DNA from: Maricaulaceae bacterium | GTDB lineage: Bacteria > Pseudomonadota > Alphaproteobacteria > Caulobacterales > Maricaulaceae | Assembly: GCA_026126205.1 (NCBI GenBank) | Contig: JAHCJP010000001.1 | Coordinates: 682,001 to 746,000, forward strand | Reading direction: 5' to 3' | Length of the DNA: 64,000 bases | Position numbers and translations under genes: made by a program | In this document: positions 43,075 to 51,142 of the stretch, piece by piece | Numbering within the stretch: the stretch's first letter is position 1 | Layout: each line of letters begins with the position of its first letter | Notes under the pieces: model-generated | What the model was told of the DNA's origin: nothing | The model's input: the letters and a program-made list of their open reading frames with translations, nothing else | Databases searched by the model: none

Positions 43075-44442
43075 TCAGCAGGGATGGGCCGCGCCCCGGC
43101 GGGCGTAGAGCCACCAGTTCAGCGCGACGTTGAAGGCGAAGAACGCGGTCAGGCCGTAGAATACCGGCGCCGCGCCGCCGAAGACGGCGAAGGAGCCGGC
43201 GAACAGCATGCCGAACAGGAACGGGCCATAGGCGGCGATGGCGGCGGTGAAGCCGATCACCCCCCCGGCCTGGCGTGGCTCGAACAGCATCGGCATCTGT
43301 TTGAAGGTCGAGGCGTTGCCCACCCCGGCGAAGAAGAACAGCGCCAGCATCGCGCCCACGAACAGGCCGAAACTGTCCACCGAACTGGGGGTGACGGTCA
43401 GCGTCACCAGTAGCGCGCAGATCACCATGCCGATCCCGGCCCAGTGGGTGACGCGCGCCCCGCCCAGCCGGTCGGACAGCGGCCCGGCGAGGACGCGGCT
43501 GGCCGAGCCGACCAGCGGCCCCCAGAACGCCCAGGCCAGCGGATCCGGCGCGCCCTCGAAGCCGCCATAGACCTCGCGGATCAGCAGCGGGAAGGTGGCC
43601 GCAAGGCCCGAAAACCCGCCGAACGTCATGATGTAGAGCGAGGTCATCGACCAGGTGTGGCCGGTTTTGAAAATGTCGAACTGGGCGCGGAAATTGGCCT
43701 TGATCGGCACCGATTTCAGCAGGAACCAGGCGGTGATCCCGAACACGGCGACGAAGGGAATCATCACCGCCGGGGCGTTCTGCAGCCACACCTGCCGCTC
43801 GGTTCCGGCCATGGTCATGGTCTGCGGCTCGCCCATGAAGGCGAGACCGCCGAGAAGGCCCACCCCGATGATCCACGGGGTGACGAACTGCACCACCGAG
43901 ACCCCGAAATTGCCCACCCCGGCCTGAATGGCCAGCGCCGTGCCCTGCAGCCGCTTGGGGAAGAACAGGCTGGTCGAGGGCATGAAGGAGGAGAAGTTGC
44001 CACCGCCGAGACCGGCCAGGAAAGCGAGCAGCAAGAGAGTCCAGTAGGGCGTTTCCGGGTTCTGCACCGCGAAGAACCATCCGATCAGCGGGATCAGCAG
44101 CGACAGGGTGGACAGACTGACCACATGCCGGGTGCCGAACATCGGCGTCAGGAACATGTGCACCAGGCGCAGCGTGCCCCCGGCCAGCCCCGGCATGGCG
44201 GCGAGCCAGAAAAGCTGGCTGGCGCTGAACTGGAAGCCGATCTGCGGCAGACGCACCACCAGCGCCGAAACCAGGAACCAGACGATGAAGGCCATCATCA
44301 GGTTGGCGGTGGTGACGGTCAGCGTCGTCCAGGCCCGTTTCGATCCGCCCCCGGCCCAGAAGGCCGCGTCCTCGGGCGTCCATTTGTCCAGCCAGGTGTT
44401 TCCGGCCTTGCCCGCCGAGGCGGTTTCCTCGCGCGCGCTCAT
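43075..44442 (-). CDS. narK: NarK2-type nitrate/nitrite transporter (MFS)
   Basis: A 455-residue transporter with twelve hydrophobic helices. An N-terminal cytoplasmic WLDKWTPEDAAFWAGGG segment is followed by ANLMMAFIVWFLVSALVVRLPQIGF, which is typical of the NarK2 type. The nitrate signature GNFSSFMPSTSLFFPKRLQGTALAIQAG and VGNFGVSVVQFVTPW lie near residue 160-190. NarK2 types are thought to exchange nitrate for nitrite. The start overlaps the stop of the upstream NarK1-type gene by 4 bp. In Paracoccus the two types are fused in one protein, but here they are separate. Confidence 0.93.
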   Translation of the reverse strand: MSAREETASAGKAGNTWLDKWTPEDAAFWAGGGSKRAWTTLTVTTANLMMAFIVWFLVSALVVRLPQIGFQFSASQLFWLAAMPGLAGGTLRLVHMFLTPMFGTRHVVSLSTLSLLIPLIGWFFAVQNPETPYWTLLLLAFLAGLGGGNFSSFMPSTSLFFPKRLQGTALAIQAGVGNFGVSVVQFVTPWIIGVGLLGGLAFMGEPQTMTMAGTERQVWLQNAPAVMIPFVAVFGITAWFLLKSVPIKANFRAQFDIFKTGHTWSMTSLYIMTFGGFSGLAATFPLLIREVYGGFEGAPDPLAWAFWGPLVGSASRVLAGPLSDRLGGARVTHWAGIGMVICALLVTLTVTPSSVDSFGLFVGAMLALFFFAGVGNASTFKQMPMLFEPRQAGGVIGFTAAIAAYGPFLFGMLFAGSFAVFGGAAPVFYGLTAFFAFNVALNWWLYARRGAAHPC

Positions 44443-45752
44443 CGGGCCGGCTCCGTGTCGCTGAATTCAGGGAAGTGCTGCATGTCGCGCAGCTGCGGCG
44501 CCTTCTTCATCTCCATGCGGCGGATGGCGAAGTGCATCCACAGGAAGGCGACGCCGACGAGAACGAACAGCAGCATGAAGCAACTGGTCCACACGCCGAT
44601 GACGTCGTTCAGCACGCCGAAGGCGATGGGCAGAACGAAGCCGCCAAGGCCGCCGATCATGCCCACCACGCCGCCCACCGCGCCGACGCGGTTGGGGTAG
44701 TAGACCGGGATGTGCTTGTAGACCGCGGCTTTGCCCAGCGACATGAAGAAGCCGAGGATGAAGGTCAGGATCGTGAACGGGATGAAACCGATCGCAATCG
44801 TGAACTCGATCGGGCCGCGAATGCCGTGCACCACATAATCCGTCGCCGGATAAGACAGCAGGAAGGTGCAGATCACCGAGACTGCGAAGGTCCAGTACAT
44901 CACCGTGCGGGCGCCGAACTTGTCCGACATCCAGCCGCCGACGGCGCGGAAGATGCTGCCCGGGATCGAATAGGCCGCGCCCAGCATGCCCGCGGCGGTG
45001 ATGGAAAGCCCGTAGACGCCGACATAATAGTGCGGCAGCCACAGGGCCAGCGCCACGAAGGCCCCGAACACGAAGAAATAGTAGAGCGAGAAGCGCCAGA
45101 CCTGCAGGTTCTTCAGCGGCGCCAGCTGGGCCATGAAGGATTCCGGCTTCTGCTTGTTGGCCCGGCGCTCGGCCAGTTGCGGCTCGTCCTTGGTGGTCAG
45201 CCAGAAGATCACGGCCATCACGACAAGCGCGCCGGCCCAGATCTGGGCCACCGCCGCCCAGCCGAAGGCGACCATCACGAACGGGGCGAGAAACTTGGTG
45301 ACCGCCGAGCCGACATTGCCGACGCCGAAAATACCCAGCGCCGTGCCCTGCTTCTCCTTCGGATACCATTTGGAAACATAGGCGACCCCGACCGAGAAAC
45401 TGCCCCCCGCGATGCCGACGCCCAGCGCCGCCAGCAGGAACATCTCGTAGGTCGTGGCGAAGGTGAGCAGCCAGGTGGACAGCGCCGCGGCCAGCATCAC
45501 GCAGACCAGCACGATGCGCCCGCCATACTGGTCGGCCCATATCCCCAGCACCAGCCGGATCAGCGATCCGGTCAGGATCGGCGTGCCGACCAGCAGGCCG
45601 AACTGGGTGTTGCTCAGCCCCAGATCGTTTTTGATCTGCACGCCGATGATGGAGAAGATCGTCCACACCGCGAAGCAGACGGTGAACGCCGTCGTGCTAA
45701 CGGTGAGGGCCTGTGTCTGCTGGCGCCCGGTGACACCTTCCAGATTCTGCAT
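44439..45752 (-). CDS. narK1: NarK1-type nitrate/proton symporter (MFS), first gene of the nar operon
   Basis: A 437-residue MFS protein with twelve helices. LTVSTTAFTVCFAVWTIFSIIGVQIKNDLGLS opens the protein, followed by GGSFSVGVAYVSKWYPKEKQGTALGIFGVGNVGSAVTKF, the nitrate signature of the NarK1 type. These transporters import nitrate with protons and start the process before nitrite builds up. It opens the 11-gene run. The 219-bp gap to the narR-like gene must hold its promoter. Confidence 0.93.
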   Translation of the reverse strand: MQNLEGVTGRQQTQALTVSTTAFTVCFAVWTIFSIIGVQIKNDLGLSNTQFGLLVGTPILTGSLIRLVLGIWADQYGGRIVLVCVMLAAALSTWLLTFATTYEMFLLAALGVGIAGGSFSVGVAYVSKWYPKEKQGTALGIFGVGNVGSAVTKFLAPFVMVAFGWAAVAQIWAGALVVMAVIFWLTTKDEPQLAERRANKQKPESFMAQLAPLKNLQVWRFSLYYFFVFGAFVALALWLPHYYVGVYGLSITAAGMLGAAYSIPGSIFRAVGGWMSDKFGARTVMYWTFAVSVICTFLLSYPATDYVVHGIRGPIEFTIAIGFIPFTILTFILGFFMSLGKAAVYKHIPVYYPNRVGAVGGVVGMIGGLGGFVLPIAFGVLNDVIGVWTSCFMLLFVLVGVAFLWMHFAIRRMEMKKAPQLRDMQHFPEFSDTEPAR

Positions 45753-45871
45753 GTTTCGCCCCTTGGCGGCCGGGATGGCCTGATGTGACAGGGTCTTCTT
45801 AGACTGAAACCGCTCCGTCTTTTACTGCACATCCGGTCGCGCGGCAAATAAGCGCACAGACAATAGGGTAA

Positions 45872-45884
45872 TTGAACAAATCAA
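45872..45884. promoter_or_regulatory. Near-match to an Fnr-type box, one base short
   Basis: TTGAACAAATCAA (13 bp) has TTGA and TCAA half-sites like an Fnr box, but its centre is one base shorter than the standard 14 bp. It lies 120 bp before narK1 in an AT-rich part of the divergent promoter region, so it might bind the narR-like product or be decayed. Confidence 0.35.
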
Positions 45885-45937
45885 ACTGAGTATTTGATTT
45901 TGTATTTACATAGGTTTGCGGTTTTGCGCGATATCGC

Positions 45938-45951
45938 TTGACGCAGATCAA
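45938..45951. promoter_or_regulatory. Fnr-type binding site before the narR-like gene
   Basis: TTGAC-GCAG-ATCAA matches the Fnr/Dnr consensus TTGAT-N4-ATCAA in nine of ten half-site bases. It ends 20 bp before the start codon of the regulator and about 186 bp from that of narK1. It could regulate one or both. A second partial motif TTGAGATCAA (45957-45966) overlaps the ribosome site. Confidence 0.65.
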
Positions 45952-45971
45952 GGCGCTTGAGATCAAGGGAC

Positions 45972-46667
45972 ATGCCCGCAGCAGCCTTCAAATCCGTCCG
46001 CGCCCTCGCCCTGTTCCACGACATGGCGGACGCCAATTTCGATCGCCTGACCAAGGCCGCCTATCTGCAGCGCTTTCCGGCGCATGTGCAGCTGATCGAA
46101 GAGGGCGGCGCCGCCGACTTCCTGCATGTGGTGGTGGAGGGGTGCGTGGAGTTGTTCGCCAGCCATAACGGCCGCGACACCACCATGGCGCTGGTGCATC
46201 CGGTGTCGACCTTCATTCTCGCCGCGACGCTGAAGGACCGCCCCTATCTGATGAGCGCGCGCACCACCATGCCGGGGCAGATCCTGATGATTCCCTCGGC
46301 CGACATCCGCACCATGCTGGAAATAGACCCAGGCTTCGCCCGCGCCATGGTTGTCGAGCTGGCCAGCTGTTACCGCAATGTCGTCAAGGAGTTGAAGAAC
46401 CAGAAGTTGCGCACCTCGGTGGAGCGGGTGGCCAATTACCTGATCCGCCAGCAGAAGCGGCATCCGGGCATGGAGTTCGCCCTGCCGGTGGAAAAGCGGG
46501 CGCTGGCCTCTCTCCTCGGCATGACGCCGGAGAACCTGTCGCGCGCCTTCGGCGCCCTGCGCAGCCACGGGGTGGAGGTGGACGGGCCAATGGTGCGCCT
46601 GACCGACATCGAGGCCTTGTCGGCGATGGCCAGGCCCAACCCGCTGATCGACGATTTTTCCAGCTAG
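45972..46667 (+). CDS. Crp/Fnr-family regulator without Fe-S cysteines, NarR/Dnr-like
   Basis: A 231-residue protein. The N-terminal cyclic-nucleotide-binding-like fold (about residues 10-130) is followed by a helix-turn-helix (about 180-205). The recognition helix has TPENLSRAF, keeping the Glu-x-x-Ser-Arg pattern that reads TTGA half-sites in Fnr. The four Fe-S cysteines of true Fnr are missing; only two Cys are seen, both in the core. This suits NarR of Paracoccus, which responds to nitrate or nitrite and lies beside narK, though a NO-sensing Dnr role is possible. The ATG at 45972 is preceded by AAGGGA. It is divergent from narK1 and overlaps the mobB stop end by 4 bp. Confidence 0.88.
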   Translation: MPAAAFKSVRALALFHDMADANFDRLTKAAYLQRFPAHVQLIEEGGAADFLHVVVEGCVELFASHNGRDTTMALVHPVSTFILAATLKDRPYLMSARTTMPGQILMIPSADIRTMLEIDPGFARAMVVELASCYRNVVKELKNQKLRTSVERVANYLIRQQKRHPGMEFALPVEKRALASLLGMTPENLSRAFGALRSHGVEVDGPMVRLTDIEALSAMARPNPLIDDFSS

Positions 46668-47176
46668 CGCGCAGGCGCGGCGTGCGCCTCTACGAAAGCG
46701 GCGATGGCCGCGATATCGGCGAGGTCCAGCACCGGCGCCCCGGCGCAGGCGGGCGCCACGCGCCCCGGCGCGTCGGTCGCCACGGCCAGAATCGCCGCGT
46801 CTTCGCCGATCAGCGCCGGTTCAGCCAGCGTGCCGCGCCACACCTCCAGCTTCGGATGGTCAGAGCTTTTGAACCCCTCCACGATCACCAGATCGGCGGG
46901 CAGCATGCGGCCGATGATGTCGCGCAGCGGTGGCTCCAGCGCGCCGCGATGCTCGCTCAGATACGCAATGCGCTGTTCAGTAGCCAGCACTACCTCGCGC
47001 GCGCCGGCTTCGCGATGGCGGAAAGTGTCCTTGCCCGGCCGGTCGAGATCGACCGGGTGATGGGCGTGCTTGATGGTGGAGACCGCGTGGCCGCGGCTGA
47101 TCAGTTCCGCCACCAGTTTTTCGACCAGCGTCGTCTTGCCGGCGTTCTTGCGCCCGATGATTCCGAAAACCCGCAT
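46664..47176 (-). CDS. mobB: MobB, molybdopterin-guanine dinucleotide biosynthesis adaptor
   Basis: A 170-residue P-loop GTP-binding protein. The Walker A motif is GRKNAGKTTL (about residues 8-17); TIKHAHHPVDLDRPGKDTFRHREAGA near residue 38 and LVIVEGFKSSDHPKLEVWR near residue 95 are MobB features. MobB helps MobA to load GTP for bis-MGD. The ATG overlaps the nnrS stop (TGATG), placing it at the end of the nrdD-nrdG-nnrS-mobB run. Confidence 0.95.
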   Translation of the reverse strand: MRVFGIIGRKNAGKTTLVEKLVAELISRGHAVSTIKHAHHPVDLDRPGKDTFRHREAGAREVVLATEQRIAYLSEHRGALEPPLRDIIGRMLPADLVIVEGFKSSDHPKLEVWRGTLAEPALIGEDAAILAVATDAPGRVAPACAGAPVLDLADIAAIAAFVEAHAAPAR

Positions 47177-48363
47177 CAGCCCTTGTTAGCATCCGATCGC
47201 GGGCCGGACAGCATCGGCGCATAGACGATCACGAACAAGGCGAAAGCGCCGGACCACAGCCCGGCCCCGGCGATCAGCCAGATATCCGCCCCCGGCGGCG
47301 CGAAGGCCGCGAACACCCGCGCCAGCGCCCCGGCATGAACCAGCAGATAGATCGCCGTGGTCGCCGGCCCCGCGGCGCGCGACCGCCCGGTATGCCCGCG
47401 GCTGGCGCGCGTCATCACCGCCAACGTCATCGCCCCCACCGCCCCGGCAGCCAGCGCATGCATGCCCGCCGCATAGGGAACCCAGCCGGGCGACAGGATG
47501 GAGACGCCGAGCAGCAACAGCCCCGCCGCCAGCCAGGCGTATCCGGCGTGCAGCGACCACACCATCGGCTCGGAGGCGCTGACCCAGCCGCGCCAGCGCG
47601 CCAGCCGCGCCACATGCATCATCCCGGCGATGACCAGAAAGGAACCGGCCAGCGCCGTATCCGGAACCAGAACCCATGAACCGAGCGCCAGTAGCAGCGC
47701 GATTAGCGCCAGCCGGTCGAACCCCGCCACCGGCGCCGGGCGCGTGGGCAGGCCCATCTGCGTCAGCCAGTTGCGGGTGAAGCTGGGGGTGATGCGCCCG
47801 CCGATCAGGCCGATCAGACAGGCCGCTGCGCCCAGCGCCGCGCGCTCTCCATACGCCTCAACTCCCGGAACATGGGCCAGCGCATGCGCGGCGGCGAAAG
47901 CGGCCAGCAGGCCCACGACCGGCAGGTTGCGCCAGTTGCGGCCAGAGACGATCTCCGCCGCGGCGATCAGCGCGAAAACGAAAAAGAAGGCGAGGTCGGC
48001 GGCGAGCCAGATCGCGGCCTCAGGTGCGAACACATGCCCCCGGCCCAGCAGCCACAGGGCGAATAGCGCCAGCAGCGGCCAGCCCGCCACCGGCAATCGC
48101 CCGGTCCAGTTCGGAATCGCGGTCAGCGCGAAGCCGGCGATGATGGCGGCCAGATAGCCGAACAGCATTTCATGGACATGGCCATGACGCGTGGCCAGCC
48201 CGGCGGCCTCGCCGGCATGACCGTAGAACGCCAGCGCCCACAGCGGAACCGACACCGCCGCCAGCAGGGCGCCGCCTAGGAAGAAGGGCCGGAAGCCGTT
48301 CTGAAGGATCGGCGGCGCGGCGAGGCGCCGCGTGCGCCGGGGATTGTCCGGTTCAGCCGTCAT
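47176..48363 (-). CDS. nnrS: NnrS-family membrane protein
   Basis: A 395-residue protein with about 12 hydrophobic helices. It begins ILQNGFRPFFLGGALLAAVSVPLWALAFYG, then HGHVHEMLFGYLAAIIAGFALTAIPNWTGRLP, which are NnrS features with His residues that may bind haem. In Rhodobacter, NnrS is a haem and copper protein connected with tolerance to nitric oxide; the biochemical role is not settled. It starts 12 bp after nrdG, so it belongs to a run of anaerobic genes. No NO reductase is in this window. Confidence 0.9.
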   Translation of the reverse strand: MTAEPDNPRRTRRLAAPPILQNGFRPFFLGGALLAAVSVPLWALAFYGHAGEAAGLATRHGHVHEMLFGYLAAIIAGFALTAIPNWTGRLPVAGWPLLALFALWLLGRGHVFAPEAAIWLAADLAFFFVFALIAAAEIVSGRNWRNLPVVGLLAAFAAAHALAHVPGVEAYGERAALGAAACLIGLIGGRITPSFTRNWLTQMGLPTRPAPVAGFDRLALIALLLALGSWVLVPDTALAGSFLVIAGMMHVARLARWRGWVSASEPMVWSLHAGYAWLAAGLLLLGVSILSPGWVPYAAGMHALAAGAVGAMTLAVMTRASRGHTGRSRAAGPATTAIYLLVHAGALARVFAAFAPPGADIWLIAGAGLWSGAFALFVIVYAPMLSGPRSDANKG

Positions 48364-48375
48364 GACCGCATCACC

Positions 48376-49080
48376 CTAATGCGCCCGGCGCGGCTCGCAA
48401 TGCGGCGTTATCGCCCGCAATTCATCCCACAGGGCGGCGGAGGCGAACACCGGGCTGGCCACGGCGCGGCCATTGGCCCCCGGCGTGCGCATTTCCTGCA
48501 CCGCCCAGCGCGGCGGCGCGTAAGGCGCGATCTGGCGCGCGATCGCGCGCAATTCCGCCGCGCCGATGCGATCCGGCCAGACGGTGGTGCGCAGTTCGTA
48601 ATCGACGCCGGAGGCGGCGAGCAGCGCCAGCGACGCCCGCGCCTTGTCGCCGCTGCCGGCCACGCCGGTCACGTCTTCATAGGCGTCAAACGGCGCCTTG
48701 ATGTCGAGGCCAACCCAATCGAGATCGTCCAGCACTGCGGCGAGGCGCGCCGGTGCGGTTCCGGCGCTGTGCAGGGCGATGGCGAAACCCATCCCCCTCA
48801 CCTGCCGGATGGCGGGAATCAGCGCCGCCTGCGCCAGCGGCTCTCCGCCAGAGAACGCCACCCCGTCGATCAGCCCCCGGCGGGCGTGGAGATGCGCCTC
48901 GACATCCGCCCAGGGGATCAGGCCCGTCCGCCGACGCGCCGCGATCAGGTCGGGGTTGTGGCAATAGCCGCAGCGAAGGGGGCAGCCCTGGGTGAAGATC
49001 ACCGCCGCCAGCCGGCCGGGGAAATCCAGGCTGGTGAAGGGCTGCACCCCCCCGACGCGCAGATCCGCCGCCTCGGCCAT
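48376..49080 (-). CDS. nrdG: NrdG, activating enzyme of class III ribonucleotide reductase
   Basis: A 234-residue radical SAM protein. The motif CPLRCGYC (near residues 34-41) is followed by AFSGGEPLAQ near residue 77, both typical. It makes the glycyl radical on NrdD by S-adenosylmethionine cleavage. The N-terminal VGGVQPFTSLDFPGRLAAVIFTQGCP block is the form found in NrdG2-type activases. It starts one base after the nrdD stop. Confidence 0.93.
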   Translation of the reverse strand: MAEAADLRVGGVQPFTSLDFPGRLAAVIFTQGCPLRCGYCHNPDLIAARRRTGLIPWADVEAHLHARRGLIDGVAFSGGEPLAQAALIPAIRQVRGMGFAIALHSAGTAPARLAAVLDDLDWVGLDIKAPFDAYEDVTGVAGSGDKARASLALLAASGVDYELRTTVWPDRIGAAELRAIARQIAPYAPPRWAVQEMRTPGANGRAVASPVFASAALWDELRAITPHCEPRRAH

Positions 49081-49081
49081 G

Positions 49082-50977
49082 TCAGGCCACGGCGAGGCCG
49101 GAGCGCGCCTCCTCGAAATGCCTGCGCTCGAAATGCTCGCTCTTCTTGCCCGGATTGAAGGCCGAGACCGGGCGGTGATAGCCCATCACCCGCGTCCACA
49201 CCTCGCAGGGCTGGCGCGCCTCCTCGTCAAAGGTTCCGGCCGCCTTCGCCTCTTCGTCGCAATGCGGGCAGTAGTGATGCTCGCCGGCGAGATAGCCGTG
49301 CTTCGGGCAGATCGAGAAGGTAGGCGTGATGGTGATGTAGGGCAGGCGGAAGTTCGACAGCGCCTTCCTGACCAGGGTCTTGCACGCATCCGCGCTCGAC
49401 AGCCGCTCACTCATGTAAAGATGCAACACCGTGCCGCCGGTATAGCGGGTCTGCAGGGCGTCCTGCCGCTCCAGCGCCTCGAACGGATCGTCGGTGAAAC
49501 CGACCGGAAGCTGTGAGGAGTTTGTGTAGTAGGGCGCATCCCCCGTCCCCGCCTGCAAGATGCCGGGGAAGCGCTTCCTGTCTTCCTTGGCGAAGCGGTA
49601 GGTGGTGCCCTCCGCCGGGGTGGCTTCCAGATTGTACATGTGGCCGGTGGCCTCCTGGAACTCCAGCATCCGGGCGCGGACATGGTCCAGCAGGCGCAGG
49701 GCCATCGCCTCGCCATCGGGGTGGGTGATGTCCTGCGCGCCGCCGGTGAAATTGCGGATCATCTCGTTCAGCCCGTTCACGCCCAGAGTCGAGAAATGAT
49801 TGCGCAGCGTGCCGAGATAGCGCCGGGTGTAGGGGTAGAGCCCGTCATCCATCAGCTTCTGCACCGCGACGCGCTTGATCTCCAGGCTCTGTTTTCCAAG
49901 CTCCAGCAGCCGGTCCAGCTCGGCGGTCAGGGCGGCCTCGTCGCCTTTGAAGCGATAGCCCAGCCGGGCGCAGTTCACCGTCACCACGCCGATGGAGCCG
50001 GTCTGTTCGGCCGAACCGAACAGGCCATTGCCGCGTTTGAGCAGCTCTCGCAAATCAAGCTGCAGCCGGCAGCACATGGAGCGGATCTGCCCCGGCGAGA
50101 GATCCGAATTGATGAAGTTCTGGAAATAGGGCAGCCCGTATTTCGCCGTCATGTCGAACAGGCGCGCGGCGTTGTCGCTGTCCCACGGAAAATCCCGGGT
50201 GATGTTGTAGGTCGGGATCGGGAAGGTGAACACCCGCCCCCTGGCGTCGCCGCGCGTCATCACCTCGATGAAGGCGCGGTTGATCAGATCCATCTCCGCC
50301 TGAAGCTCGCCATAGGTGAAGTCCGCCTCGCGGCCGCCGATCAGCGGCGTCTGCTCGCGCAGGTCTTCCGGGCACACCCAGTCGAAGGTCAGGTTGGTGA
50401 ACGGCGTCTGCGTGCCCCAGCGCGAGGGGACGTTGAGGTTGAAGACGAATTCCTGCATCGCCTGGAACACGCCGTCATAGTCCAGCCCGTCGGCGCGCAC
50501 GAAGGGCGCCATGTAGGTGTCGAAGGACGACAGCGCCTGCGCGCCCGCCCATTCGTTCTGCAGCGCGCCGAGGAAATTGACGATCTGGCCCAGCGCGCTG
50601 GTGAAATGCTTCGGCGGCCCGGCCTCTATCTTGCCCGGCACGCCGTTGAAGCCTTCGGTCAGCAGGTTGCGCAGCGACCAGCCGGCGCAATATCCGGCCA
50701 GCATGTCGAGATCGTGGATATGAATGTCGCCCTCGCGGTGGGCGCGGCCGATGGCGGCGGGATAGACATGGTTCAGCCAGTAATTGGCCGTCACCTTGCC
50801 CGACACGTTCAAAATCAGCCCGCCCAGCGAATAGCCCTGGTTGGCGTTGGCCTGCACGCGCCAGTCAAGGCGCGACAGATACTCCTCGATGGCGTGGCGA
50901 ACCTCCACCGCCTCGCCCACCGGGCGCGGGGCCGGGGCGGCGTCAATGGCGGTCTGGGCGGCGAAATCCTTCGGCAT
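49082..50977 (-). CDS. nrdD: NrdD, class III anaerobic ribonucleoside-triphosphate reductase
   Basis: A 631-residue protein. The C-terminal glycyl radical site is RVMGYHRP, with the radical glycine near residue 599. Upstream of it the ICPKHG, YCPHC and QPCEV cysteines probably form the zinc site. It makes dNTPs without O2. The N-terminal part starts directly with catalytic-domain sequence and seems to lack an ATP-cone, so dATP feedback through a cone is not expected. The ATG at 50977 has a strong GGAGGGAG ribosome site. Two NrdR boxes and an Fnr-type palindrome lie upstream. Confidence 0.95.
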   Translation of the reverse strand: MPKDFAAQTAIDAAPAPRPVGEAVEVRHAIEEYLSRLDWRVQANANQGYSLGGLILNVSGKVTANYWLNHVYPAAIGRAHREGDIHIHDLDMLAGYCAGWSLRNLLTEGFNGVPGKIEAGPPKHFTSALGQIVNFLGALQNEWAGAQALSSFDTYMAPFVRADGLDYDGVFQAMQEFVFNLNVPSRWGTQTPFTNLTFDWVCPEDLREQTPLIGGREADFTYGELQAEMDLINRAFIEVMTRGDARGRVFTFPIPTYNITRDFPWDSDNAARLFDMTAKYGLPYFQNFINSDLSPGQIRSMCCRLQLDLRELLKRGNGLFGSAEQTGSIGVVTVNCARLGYRFKGDEAALTAELDRLLELGKQSLEIKRVAVQKLMDDGLYPYTRRYLGTLRNHFSTLGVNGLNEMIRNFTGGAQDITHPDGEAMALRLLDHVRARMLEFQEATGHMYNLEATPAEGTTYRFAKEDRKRFPGILQAGTGDAPYYTNSSQLPVGFTDDPFEALERQDALQTRYTGGTVLHLYMSERLSSADACKTLVRKALSNFRLPYITITPTFSICPKHGYLAGEHHYCPHCDEEAKAAGTFDEEARQPCEVWTRVMGYHRPVSAFNPGKKSEHFERRHFEEARSGLAVA

Positions 50978-51024
50978 GGTGCAATCTCCCTCCGGCGTTT
51001 CGTGGCGCCGGCACGGGCCGCAAA

Positions 51025-51071
51025 ACGCAATATCTTGTGTTGGCGCGATGACTCAGCGCGAGATATTGTTA
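51025..51071 (-). promoter_or_regulatory. Tandem NrdR boxes in front of nrdD
   Basis: Box 1 is ACGCAATATCTTGTGT (51025-51040), a close match to the NrdR consensus (ACACAATATATTGTGT type). Box 2 is GCGCGAGATATTGTTA (51056-51071). They are 31 bp apart, which is three helix turns, the standard geometry of paired NrdR sites. They lie 48 bp before the nrdD start. NrdR represses ribonucleotide reductase genes when dATP is high. An nrdR gene is not in the window. Confidence 0.78.
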
Positions 51072-51128
51072 CCCAAATCTGAATCCGGAACGCACAGCGG
51101 CGAGACGCCGCGCGGCGCCGCGCCGCAC

Positions 51129-51142
51129 TTGACAATTGTCAA
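51129..51142. promoter_or_regulatory. Fnr-type palindrome upstream of nrdD
   Basis: TTGACAATTGTCAA is a perfect 14-bp palindrome with the Fnr half-site layout TTGAC-N4-GTCAA. It is 58 bp upstream of the nearer NrdR box, and overlaps the stop codon of the decarboxylase gene. It is a likely activator site for nrdDG under anoxia. A second palindrome with identical half-sites is at 52910-52923. Confidence 0.62.
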
